Source of the DNA: Rhodocollybia butyracea
Taxonomy: Eukaryota > Basidiomycota > Agaricomycetes > Agaricales > Omphalotaceae
DNA length: 64,000 nt
Assembly: GCA_015501585.1 (NCBI GenBank)
Contig: JADNRY010000019.1
Location: 248,001-312,000, forward strand
Direction: 5' to 3'
Part shown: piece by piece, positions 22,449-32,961 of the stretch
How positions within the stretch are numbered: the first letter of the stretch is position 1
How the letters are laid out: the number at the start of each line of letters is the position of its first letter
Made by a program: the position numbers and the translations under genes
The notes under the pieces: model-generated
Database searches by the model: none
The model's input: the letters and a program-made list of their open reading frames with translations, nothing else
Told to the model about the DNA's origin: nothing

Positions 22449-23888
22449 ATGTACTCTATCATCTCCCCCTTCTTGCTTTCTCTGCCTCTCTTATCACTCG
22501 CAGGCCATGGATCTCCCACTTTCGGTCATAAGCGTCATCATACTGCACTCAAACGTCGTACTTCTTATACGCTCGAGGACATATATCGAGGCAAAGATTT
22601 CCTGTACGCTTCGCTTTACTCTACCAGTGATTTATCCTCCTCATCTTTACCTAGTAACTCTTCCCAGTGGACCTTTTACTCCTCTGCAGACCCTACGGAT
22701 GGCTTAGTTAACTATCTAGACTCCCAGGTCTGTCTGTCCGTTTGATTCCATTGGATAGTATACCTAGTTGTCAACTAGGACGCCCAAAAAAATGGTCTTG
22801 CATACGTCCAAGATGATGGTACCGCGGTATTGGCGGTTGACAACTACACTACATTGACCTCTGGTCAAAACCGTAATTCGTAAGTTGCATATCGTATCGT
22901 CTGTCTCTCCTAACATTGTCTCTAGCGTCCGAATTGCTACCACAAAAAGCTATAATGGGGGTCTCTTCATTGCTGATATCTGGGCTATGCCTTACGGCTG
23001 CAGTTTGTGGCCTGCATACTGGTCAGTCATCTCGCCTCCTACACGCTATGGCCTTCAACTAATATAACCTTCCAGGTCTGTAGGCCCTGATTGGCCTGCT
23101 GGGGGCGAAATTGATATTATGGAAGGCTAGAATATGATTTACTCCTTGCCCGAGAACAATAAGTTAACACTTTATGTAGGCGTCAACTTGAACAAGAACA
23201 ACCAGATGACTTTGCATACTTCCGCAGAATGCTCTATCGAATCTGCTGTTTCCAAATTAGTGCGCGAAAACATCAGCATGGGCAACCTCGATTGTGCTTC
23301 ATCCAACTCTGACAACACTGGCTGCCTCTTTATCGACAATGATAGTCGCTCATACGGGCAGGGTTTCAGTAATCAGGGGGGCGGTGTCTGTGAGTGTTTC
23401 CGACGATTTTCTGATATATCTCAAACTCAAAACATGGCTTTTAGATGCACATGAATGGAATGAAAGTGCTATCAAAATTTGGTTCTTCGCTCGCGACGCC
23501 ATCCCTTCCGATATTGCCAACCAGACGCCGGATCCCTCCAGTTGGGGTGAACCTGTTTCTGTCTTCAGCGGCAGTTCTTGCGATCTTTCTTCCCACTTTT
23601 ACGAACACACTTTGACATTTGACATTACTTTGTGTGGCGAGTAGACTCCTGAGCAACAGCGCGAATGAACTCTGACGATTGGATGGATGATTCTTTATAG
23701 GTGTCTGGGCTGGTGATGCCTTTGGGTCTTCGGGCTGTTCAGGTTCCTGTGCTGATACGGTCGCGGATCCTTCTAACTTTCACAATGCGAGGTGGAAGAT
23801 TAACTGTTCGTGTCTACTAATGGCTTCGAGCTAGATGGTGATTGACCAACCGCTTCATGCAGACATAGCTTCATATCAAACATCATGA
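22449..23888 (+). CDS. Secreted GH16 endo-beta-glucanase-like enzyme
   Basis: The signal peptide MYSIISPFLLSLPLLSLA begins at ATG 22449. Exons: 22449-22727, 22779-22879, 22926-23021, 23076-23125, 23180-23389, 23445-23636, 23701-23805, 23863-23888; 352 residues with phases closing. GH16 landmarks: SYNGGLFIADIWAMPYGCSL, catalytic EIDIME (nucleophile about E170, acid/base about E175), NNQMTLHTS, SSWGEPVSVF, LCG-WAGDAFGSSGC and the WKIN-YIASYQ end, typical of fungal laminarinase-like proteins cutting beta-1,3(1,4)-glucan. Introns 4 (23126-23179) and 6 (23637-23700) have GC donors. Unspliced, both would give an immediate in-frame TAG, so the gene could be miscalled as broken. Confidence 0.88.
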
Positions 23889-24588
23889 ACCAACGACCCC
23901 TCACTCATCCATTCTGTAGCATTTCATTTACATTTTTGTACGCGTAGATCGCGCTAGCATTTTAACATTGATTATGACGGTCCTGTTTACCTTAAATCTA
24001 CGAATTTGCTTGCATTCTTTTCTGGCACTACGCGTTAGACGTCTAACACTTGAGTTCGGAGTTCAGAGATCCTACCTTTGATATTGGAACCAAGTTGATA
24101 CTTTTGATCGTGCATCTGCAAAACCTGGGACGAGCTTTGGCTGCTCTGGAGCACTCTGGAGCGCTCCAAAGCTGTCAAAGCTGTCAAAGCAACCCAGAGC
24201 AGCTCAGAGTGCTCTACAGCGAGTACCCTTGCTCTGAGATGCTTTGGACTGAATAGCAACTAAATAGAACTGCTTTGATCAAAACCCAGGTTTTGCAGAT
24301 GTGGGCTATGAAAGCTTTAAGCTTTAAGCTTCAAGTGCGTTCTGGTACTTTGTTTGTATCATGACTGTAGTTCTGCGGAGATTACACCCTTTGGCTGAGA
24401 CGAATCGACGCAGGTTCCCTGTTCGAATAATGGAAATATTTACGTGTGTGCTTCATCTAGACAATGCGAGGACAATAAAATCGGGCGCCTAATTAGTAGA
24501 GTTTGGCATTGTTGACATGTCAGACAATAAGCGCCTAGTATCACTTAATCTAGGACCAACAACTTAACTCACTAACTAACTAACACCC
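23889..24588. other. Intergenic region; no gene seen
   Basis: Holds an imperfect hairpin-like repeat at 24150-24213 and a CTAA repeat (about 24568-24584) just before the next ATG. Confidence 0.55.
24150..24213. repeat. Imperfect inverted repeat with a small internal tandem repeat
   Basis: The arms agcactctggagc (24150-24162) and gctcagagtgct (24202-24213) are near-perfect inverted copies. The loop holds two copies of agctgtcaa. Function unknown. Confidence 0.5.
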
Positions 24589-26505
24589 ATGAACACCCAC
24601 AACGCTCCTTTACAAAGCTCCCCAAGGTTTGTCCTCATTGACCCCTCCTTGATATTCGAGCTTACACCAGCCTTAGATCTGTCAAAGTCACTTACTCTCG
24701 CAAGCCAAAGGCAGGTCAAAATTCATCGCGAAGTTAGTCGTTCGCGTATTGACAAAGTTCTGTCGTGTTTAGAGGAAAAGAGAACTTTCGAAAGATACCG
24801 AGTGCGCTCTTTTTATCATTTCTCATCATTGAGCTAATATCGTCGTCTTTCAGGAACAGGTCAGCTCGAGATTCGGAAGAGAGCGATAGCGAGTCGGCTG
24901 CGCCTGCTAGCGTCAAAGTGTCTCCAACAAACTCGAAAAAGCTGTCGGATATGAGGGTGAGTCGTTATTTTCTGTTATATCATCGGCTTTGCTTCTGACA
25001 TTTCGCATACCTAGCCGCCAGATAGTGTAATACCGGTCGCGTCGCGGTGAGTGGACTTCCAGATCAACTGAAAAGTTACCACGAACTCATTTCTTACTAC
25101 TCACCAGCCCCAACAAAGAATTCAAGCGTCCTCGCGTTGATAGCGAAGACCCAGAAACTGCTTCCGTCAAAAGCAAGAAAACTCACGTCCGCGGCTCCTC
25201 TTCTGTAGCTTCTTCCAAACAGATTCTCCTGATGGCCAAACTCACCCCTCCTACATCTACCAAGAAACCTGCATCTGTTCGTGGGAAGCCCGTGTCATCC
25301 ATCTCCCAGCCGTTCGTATCTCATCTCGGACGCTCGCATACCAATTAACGTCGTTCTCTACCTAGACGAATTACTCCTTCTGAATCTGACATTGACGACG
25401 GGGCTTCTGTTGCAGACTCAATCATCAGCACTAACCGTGTTCGTCGTACCGAAGCTGAACGTGTCGAGTATTTCAAGAATCAGCCCGAGTGTGGTTCGCT
25501 CGAGCCCACCCGAGTCAAATGTATTAGGTGCCAAAAGTACATCTCTCTAGGCAGGAAAACAACGTATAACGTTGGTCCTTGGGAAAAGCACCGTGCCAAA
25601 TGTGATCTCAAACCTGCTGTGGAGTGTGTATCCTTGGTTTAAACTGAACCATCCTTGACTAGTCTTTCCTTTATAGGCAGCAGGATAGCCCTGAAGGGGG
25701 CGACGAAGAGACTCGTAGCGAGTCTGTAACCCCATCCCGCCCACACAGGACCGCGGACGAACGCAAGGCCGTACTCCTGGCCGATCCGAATATCCAAGAG
25801 GTCAAAACTGACGAAGTACTGTGCAAAAAGTGCAATTCGTGGATTCGTCTTGTCAGCGGTAGGTCTTACGATCTCAGAAATTGGAATAGACACAACAAGA
25901 GTTGTGGCGCCGCCGTGTACGTCCAAGTTTCCCCGCGTCTCTTCTTTACCCACTATCTAAACACCTCCTCCCGTAGCCCAAGCTCTAGGGTAGCCACAGC
26001 CGAGCGAAAGCTCAAGCTGGTCAATGACCCCCGGGTCAAATCTTTTGGTACCTCCTTTGTTGTGTGCGCTGCCTGTGACACCAAAATAGAGCTGATGAAT
26101 GACGTGGACTACAACCTCACGTTATGGGAAGAGCACAAGGCTGGTTGCGCCGAGACTCAGTGAGCTCTATTTTCTCTCTCTTGCTCTTTGGAAGACTGAT
26201 TTTCGCCTAGATCTGACAAATCCAGTATACCATCTCCCACACAGTCTGCGAAAGCCCCTACCTCAGTCGGATCTAGTACATCGACGGTGATACATACTGA
26301 AGAACCTGTTGCAAAGGGTGTGAAGCGTCGACTTGAGGATGATGACGTAGATCTCCCTGAAGACGATCCCGATGCTAGACCCCAGAATCGTCCTCGGACT
26401 GAGAACTATGTAGCACCGAACAACGAGCCTCCTTCAGTACTTGGATGGTTTATGATGCCGTTCAAGTCTTTTATGCGCGGGTTCAAGGAGAGCTTGAGTT
26501 CTTGA
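24589..26505 (+). CDS. Uncharacterised protein with three C-x2-C-x19-H-x3-C modules
   Basis: I do not recognise a named family. Clear exons: ...24956, 25015-25046, 25108-25311, 25366-25623, 25677-25916, 25977-26159, 26211-26505. ATG 24589 is the likely start, but the first junction (about 24762-24854) is unresolved. After a Ser/Lys-rich N-terminus come three modules R-x7-P-x11-C-x2-C-x19-H-x3-C with fixed Tyr and Trp; the metal-ligand pattern suggests zinc binding. Each module sits in its own exon, and all bounding introns are phase 2. The C-terminus is acidic, then basic (KGVKRRLEDDDVD), and ends in the hydrophobic VLGWFMMPFKSFMRGFKESL. A nuclear or DNA-binding role is only a guess. The adjacent gene has a fourth module. 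Confidence 0.75.
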
Positions 26506-27117
26506 ACCTTTGCAATAATAACAATAATAGTCTGCGCAAGCCATCGTCGTACATAATGTCGTTCTTTATCTATCTCCTCCACTTTCGCCATCTTGGCAGT
26601 ACTTCGATCTTTATCGCTATGTATATCGTAATGAGAAAACAATTGGGTCGTGCTTTTCACTCGTGGCGGCAGAAATCGCTTTGCCGCAGGCAAGCCACTT
26701 GAGGTGGTTTTTGGCCTATTTTCTTTCTACTTCCTTCCATCACCATTTCCACCAACCTTCATACACTTAACCCGCTAGACCAAAAATCGTAATCCTATCG
26801 AGAATTCGACTACCTGACATGCAGAGCGTGGAAGTTCGTACCACTTGGGTTAATAAAGTATAAAATGTATCTGTGTGCTGATTCCTTCATCAGTCTTTCC
26901 ACTCAAACACTACGCCCTCTGAATCCAGAGAGTCTTTGGATCCGATGTACGCATTCAAGGTATTGCGCCCCTCATACCCAAATTTGACTTGAGAACGCAC
27001 AGAGCTGGTCCTTCTTCCTCGGGGGCACCCTTCACTACCACTACCACCACAAGGTAAACTTCTTTTATTATCCGTCCCCCTTCTTGAATTTATGTGCATA
27101 ACTCTCGACTTGTCCAG
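26506..27117. other. Region between the two zinc-module genes; possible 5' exons of the second
   Basis: No complete gene. A frame open over about 26927-27052 ends TTTTTTS at a GTAAAC donor (27053) and would join in phase to the exon at 27118, so it may be an upstream exon of the next gene. I could not find a start codon connecting to it. Confidence 0.45.
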
Positions 27118-27871
27118 CGCGCCACTTGAAACCCTCTCACGACCTGCAGCAGCTCGGAAGAAGAAGCTCGAAAATGATCCTTGGACTGCAGATATATCGA
27201 TTCATTCTATCAAGTGCTTGGGGTGTGGAGGACGTGTACGCCTCTCCACGAAAAGCCTCTACGACAATCATCACTGGAATGTGCACAAAGTGCGTTGCAA
27301 AAAGGCTGGCAACATGAAAGACAACGGCGAGCCTTCCCAACTGCCAAAAAAATCCAGTACGAAAACAGAAAGCTAAACCGAATAGGAAATCCAAAGTACG
27401 TTTTTCACCAAGACACTGAAGAACTTGCTAACATCAAATTTTTCCTTTTCCCTCCAGCGAGCCACCTCCTCTGCGCCGTCCTCTGGATCTTCCCTCACCC
27501 CTCTCAGCACACCTCCTTTGACTACTGATAACGAAGAGGACAACGACCTGAGCAGTGCTGAAGAACCCGAGCTGCCCCATCGCCCTACATTTCGTCGTTT
27601 GATAAAACTGGACGATCGCGCGGTCATTGACATTGAACAATACCTCGCTCGCGCTCATGGGATATCGGGCCTTCTACCCCTGTTATCTGATACTGAAACT
27701 CTCAACCAAGAGCGGCGGGGATGGAATTGGTCGCAACTTCATGTGGCTGTATTTCCTCCGCCCAGGGAGAACTCTCCCGACAGTGATGGGGACGACGGAA
27801 CTACGATCGCAAAGCCTGAACCGGTGGATGGCTCAGTTCCGGGAGAGCCTGGGCCCATTTCCATGGCCTAG
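27118..27871 (+). CDS. Uncharacterised protein with one C-x2-C-x19-H-x3-C module (partial model)
   Basis: The exon from 27118 (acceptor TCCAG, phase 2) encodes APLETLSRPAAARKKKLENDP and then CLGCGGRVRL...Y...W-x2-H-x3-C. Its module spacing is identical to the three in the preceding gene. The second part (about 27458-27871) encodes a Ser/Pro/Thr-rich acidic tail ending PGEPGPISMA at TAG 27869-27871. The junction between them (about 27350-27460) and the first exon are unresolved. Same-strand adjacency, shared module and shared phase argue that the two genes arose by tandem duplication and exon loss or gain. Function unknown. Confidence 0.5.
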
Positions 27872-28760
27872 AAAGGCTTCCCGTTCGTGTGTGCGTGGGT
27901 GACATCTTCCCCAGTGATCTCTACAGCTTTCCTCAATTGCTTTACATTGTCGTCGTGAATACAGCCGTCAAGTATCTCCATTTCGTATCTGGCTATGGCC
28001 ATCATTCCCATAGGCTTCTTCAAAAAGCACGGTTGCACTTTTTTTCAATAAACCTCACTGTATTCTCGCGCTCGTTCTCTATCCTCAGGATCCTTTGTAG
28101 CGTCATAACTTCTACGATACTTTCCAGTACTAATAAGCTTACTGTTATCGCGTTGCCTTCAATATCATTGTAATGTTCGTCGCTAAAGGAGGATCCCGAG
28201 GAGCAATATCATCATCGGTTTCCTCAGAGTCATTCCACGAACTTTGGTCTATACATAGACCCGCGGTTGCTCCTGCGGTTGCTCCCTCAAGTGAAACACC
28301 AAAACAATTCGAGAATGGAATTGTTGTACCCTGGTCAGTCAGTTCGAGTTCATGGGAGGCGCGCAAGGAGATAGCCGCTGATTAGATGTCCCGTGGAAGG
28401 AGGGGGACCGCTTAAACCGCGCTCCAGCCATCGGTAACTTTATTGGTTCTTGAAGAAGATGGTTAACAGCTCAGCGGGAAAGTTGTTATTCTGATATGTA
28501 TGACTCGATTCAAACTCACGATAGACATGTCTGCATAAAAATGCTTCTAAGATCTCACTCCAGTGACCACGATACAATAAACAGCGATTCCAGCACAAAA
28601 GAGATCCTTGAAAACCCTACATTCTCTTACATTTCCTTGTGGTTTAATTGATAAGATGTCTCTAGAGTCTACACGTAGTACAATCTAGGGCAGTCTTGTA
28701 CCTTCGATATCATCGTTATCATCGTATACGACTATGAGGATGCACAGAATTTTAATCAAA
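27872..28760. other. Intergenic region; no convincing gene
   Basis: A 70-codon ATG frame (28173-28385) has no recognisable features. It probably contains 3' UTRs of the two flanking convergent genes. Confidence 0.5.
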
Positions 28761-30391
28761 TTACTCTGCGGCCCGCGGGGCACTACGGTCATCATCGTCT
28801 TTGAGCGGCGGTTTCCTAACTCCACTGGACAGCATCATCTCTACTAAATGGTCTATGGAACCGCGATTTCCGCTACAAGTAAAAAAGAAAGTTAAGTATG
28901 AAGAGGAAGAGCAGCTTGGATAGTAGTACTGACAGGACATTGCGTACCACGTTACGCATGATTTCGCCACTAGCAATATCCAACTTTTCCACTCCTTCAG
29001 CACCTAGTAGGCTGTCGGCGCGTGACGGACCAACGTTGATAATCATGACGGGTTTCTTCAAATCTACGGCGTGTTTCAAGAGTCTGTACATACACATGCA
29101 CAGTAAGAACTTGTTTGGATGTTACATGTTAACAAAGAGAGACTTCAAGACAGACCTGAAAGCAGAATAGGTAGCGAGCGTCGTCCCAATGATAAGCACT
29201 CTGTCACTGTTTTCTACGTCTGAGTATCTGAAGGGGCATCAACTCTGTAGGAACATAGTTGAAGAAAAAAAATTACGATCGCTGTTTAACCGCAGCACTG
29301 ATCGATTCGCCAAAGAAAACGAGATCTGGTTTGTGCTAGAATGTAATCCAAGTAAGTAACCGCGGACAACAGGATTTGACCATCGATACAAACCACGTCA
29401 TTACGCCTGTTTTCTTGCAGGCAACTGGGGCAACTGGGGACGACAAAGTCATCGTATGAGATCCCTAAATGTTCGATGGCAACCTAGAGAGGGCCAAGAA
29501 CAGTCGGGTTGTCAGTTATCAGTGAGAGAAGGGCAGTAATAGACATACATCACCATCAGGATTGGTGCGAATTTTGTTGTTCCCTCTCGTAGCCGCTTCA
29601 GCAAAATCTTTCCACTTTGGGTTAGCTGAAGACAGCCAATCCTGAAATATGGTCCTATCGGTGGGATGCCCATATTTACATCTCACGCGCTGAGTCAAAA
29701 CGATAGCAGAGTAGGTCAACTCTTGATGATCAGCTCAGAGTACAAACGGGCTGACATGTAGAGTGCCGTGCAATTCGAGAATGGACTCTTCTATATGAAC
29801 TGAATTGAGTTGAGCTATTTTAATGGCTTTGTTGTGAAGGCCATCAACATTCTAATCCAAAATTGGCGTGTCAGCCAACTGCCAGCCACGGGAGACGGGG
29901 ACTAACCTGAGTAATGAGACGAGGAACAACACCTGCATACTGCAAAGCAGCGATAGCATAATGTGTTGTATTTGGGAAAGATTTACGGACAGCCGGATAT
30001 CCCAGGTAGGATCGTAGCCAGTATCGCTGCCTAGGCACCATTTTGAGCTTAAAGCTCCTAAGAATGTGAAACAAGGCTCACCGAAATGCATGACCTTTGG
30101 ACGTCTCATCTGTGAGCTCATGGTAGAAAATTGGTCTATATGCATATCAGAGGCAGCCCAAAAGCGAGTGGAGTCGATCTTTTACTTGTAATTCGGATTC
30201 ATGTATCGGCCGTCCTCGCCTCTATAAGCTCTAATGCCTGAATCGACAGACACGCCCGCACCTGTGATTAAGGTGACGTTTCCTGGTGTTAAGAATGCTG
30301 AAACGCGTTCCACAGCTTCTGCGATAGATACCTGGTTTACTGGCGAGCGCGCGGATAGCAGAGCAGGAATAGTTGGCACAGAAACTCGCAT
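28761..30391 (-). CDS. Sirtuin, class II (SIRT4-like) NAD-dependent protein deacylase
   Basis: Ten exons (minus): 30391-30186, 30135-30082, 30030-29907, 29851-29756, 29689-29549, 29483-29394, 29335-29277, 29227-29156, 29083-28931, 28872-28761; 1107 nt, 368 residues. Sirtuin landmarks: GAGVSVDSGIRAYRG (44-58), PIFYHELTDETSKGHAFRQRYW, TQNVDGLH, ELHGTLH with the catalytic His, the zinc region RCKYGH...CPSC, KPDLVFFGE, GTTLATYSAFR and INVGPSRAD. The NPDGDVAIE and VVPSCPSC stretch is class II-like. A mitochondrial location is suggested by class, not shown. Donors for exons 6 and 9 have near alternatives. It is divergent from PEX7 with 76 bp between starts. Confidence 0.9.
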
Positions 30392-30467
30392 GTGAAAGGC
30401 AAGTTACTATAAGCGCTGAAACTCCGCTCAGAATCCGGCCCGACAACGCGATGCTCTCTTGACCGTA
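30392..30467. promoter_or_regulatory. 76-bp bidirectional promoter (sirtuin / PEX7)
   Basis: Only 76 bases lie between the two divergent start codons. No TATA box or CACGTG is seen. The true promoters may overlap the coding regions. Confidence 0.4.
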
Positions 30468-31702
30468 ATGAACACTCCAGCTGTTCTACACACTCCAGGT
30501 TTCTCGCATTACTCTCTTCAGTGGTCACCATTCTATAACACAAAGCTTGCGCTTGCATCTTCTGCAAACTTTGGACTAGTTGGAAACGGCCGTCTTCATA
30601 TAGTCTCACTCGTGCCAGGACCAGGCGGTCTTCCTGCGATTCAACTTGATAAATAGCAAGTTTTGCCCAATAATTCTGTATTCATATTTGCTGATGTAAC
30701 GGCGCGTGCGCAGTTTTGAAACTCAAGATGGCTTGTACGATGTTGCATGGTCTGAAGCTCACGAAAATCATGTTGTGACAGCCTCGGGCGATGGATCAAT
30801 ACGTTTGTGGGATATCATGCTCGACGTGCGCAACTTCATGGATATTATACCACTTTCTTTAATAAAACGTCCAGAATCTTGCTATTGCAGCCTGGCAAGA
30901 ACACACCAGAGAAGTATTCTCCGTAGATTGGTCCAACATCCAGAAGGATACTTTTGTATCCTCATGCTGGGATGGAACAGTCAAAGTGGTACGGAATGCT
31001 CTCATGTTGCCCTTGACAGAATCCTCAATCTCTACAGTGGAAACCAGATCGACCACGGTCCATTCTAACTTTACAAGCGCATCAGTCGTGCACCTATCAA
31101 GCTCTCTTTTCTCCTCATCAACCGGATCTTATATCTACATGTTCAACAGATGGCACAATCAAAATCTTCGATCTTCGCAGTCCTTCGTATGCAGTAGGAC
31201 CAGGCATGAATTCATTCACCAATCCCCTCTCTTCTGCTGTGCTTACAGTCCCTGCATCCGCTAGCGAGGTCCTGACCGTTGATTGGAACAAGTATCGGCC
31301 CTTGGTTCTTGCCAGTGGTAGTGTTGATAGGATGGTAAAAGTCTGGGACTGTCGTATGGTCAAAATGGGTGATTCCCAGGTTGGAGGAGCTTGTGAGAAC
31401 TCTTTAGCCGGCCATGAATATGCAGTCCGGAAGCTACAATGGAGTCCACATAAAGCTGACGCCTTGGCTACTGCAAGCTATGATATGACGTGTAGAGTGT
31501 GAGTCCAAAATTTCCTATCTGTTGAGGGAGATTAATCTACGCCCCCAGTTGGAGCACAGCGCCGATGGGACCTCAACCCCCATTACGCTATATACATGAC
31601 GCCCATACCGAATTTGTTGTTGGGTGTGCTTGGTCTTTATACGAAGCAGGTCTGCTGGCGACCTGCTCATGGGATAGCAGACTGAATATTTTTCGGCCAT
31701 GA
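30468..31702 (+). CDS. PEX7: Peroxin 7, PTS2 import receptor (WD40)
   Basis: Soluble receptor carrying PTS2-tagged enzymes to the peroxisome. Exons: 30468-30655, 30714-30825, 30875-30988, 31038-31498, 31549-31702; 342 residues, typical for Pex7. WD40 landmarks: [105 protein letters not shown] and [10 protein letters not shown] at the end. Intron 1 (30656-30713) starts TA|GCAAGT, a GC-AG donor; the alternative runs into TAG. All phases close. Confidence 0.93.
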
Positions 31703-31856
31703 AAGTCGATCTGTATTTCTATGTAATTAATTCTTCCATAAGATTGAAGGTCAATCTGAACCGCCATTTGGAGGTTCGTATATACAGCTTTGACATCAAT
31801 CACATGGTACATGTTGCATTGGTATTCCCATCACACGTTTTTCCTCTTGTTCTCCC

Positions 31857-32961
31857 ATGTCGACACTCAACACCCTTGTTATCACAGATGCTTCCTCTCC
31901 GTTCGACTCCAAGGCGAAGGCAGATGTGATTCTTCGCAGTGTAGACTTGGTGGACTTTCATGCTCTTCGTTACCTTCTTACCCTTGCATCTCCGTTTTTC
32001 GACAGTCTCTTCAACGACGCATCTCCCGATATCATAAAGAATGAAAAGCCTGTTATAACAATGCAAGAAGGTTGTAGAGTGCTAGGTCCACTGCTACAGC
32101 TGTGCTATCCCAGTTCTCCTCCATTATTTGAAGACATCGGTGTTCTTATGGAAGTTATATCCACAGCATCTAAATTTTGCATCGATTCTGAAGGATTCCT
32201 CGGCAGCCTTCGTCATGCAGTTCTTATTTCCCCTGTGATGCAGGCAAACCCTGAACGTCTGTTTGCTATCGGGATTCGCCATCGCTGGGGTGACGTCTGC
32301 AAAACAGCTGCAGCTCGATCGGTCGCGTTAGAGGTGGAATCTGCTCTTCATCGACGTACATTTGGAGACGAACTGTCCCATATCACTGCTGCAGAATTAT
32401 ACATCCTCATAAATTACCACCAAGAGATTGCCGATGTTGCCTTGAGGATTGCACAGGAGATCGAGAGTGGCTCGGGACCTGCAAATGCAAATGTAGTTGC
32501 CCCTTATCCAAATAACATCTGGTTCTCAAGCAAAGACATCCCACTTCCCATCAGCTTCTTCAAAGATCACACCAATGGATGCCAGAGCCTGCAGATCACT
32601 CGCAAAATATGGGTATACGACTTGCATCCTGACGATCATGTCTTTACCATTGATGTCCCAGCCTGGTGGTATGAATACACATTGGATATTGGGTTTCGAT
32701 TCAGAGACAAACCTTGTAGGGAAATGATTTTGGATCCAGAGTTATTTCAGAAGGCGGTAAATAAAGCTATTCATGAGAATAGTAGGTGTACGAAATGCCG
32801 AGATGATGCGAGCATTATCATTCGTCGCTTACACGATTGGACATATGTGTTTGCTCGTGTTGTTGAAGATAACGTCAAGGAAGTAAGTTGTCTTATGACT
32901 TAAGAAGAAGCAAGAAAACTTACGTTTTTCACAGGTGAAACTGAACACTGATTTTAGCTGA
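31857..32961 (+). CDS. BTB/POZ domain protein
   Basis: Exon 1 31857-32882, perfect GTAAGT donor, exon 2 32935-32961 (ending ...LNTDFS, TGA); 350 residues. The N-terminal KADVILRSVDLVDFHALRYLLTLASPFFDSLF is the BTB/POZ pattern common in agaricomycete families, where the domain mediates dimerisation or Cullin-3 binding. The rest is helical with no recognised domain; CTKCRDD near the C-terminus is a lone C-x2-C. Without the last splice the frame would stop at 32903 with four other residues. It lies 154 bp downstream of PEX7 on the same strand. Confidence 0.82.

Noticed and set aside
22449..23888. GH16 gene looks interrupted by in-frame TAGs after EIDIMEG and after LCGE
   Set aside because: Both stops fall inside short introns with GC donors and good AG acceptors; splicing restores the family sequence and phases close.
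28173..28385. 70-codon ATG frame as a small gene
   Set aside because: No recognisable features and lies in a probable shared 3' UTR region.
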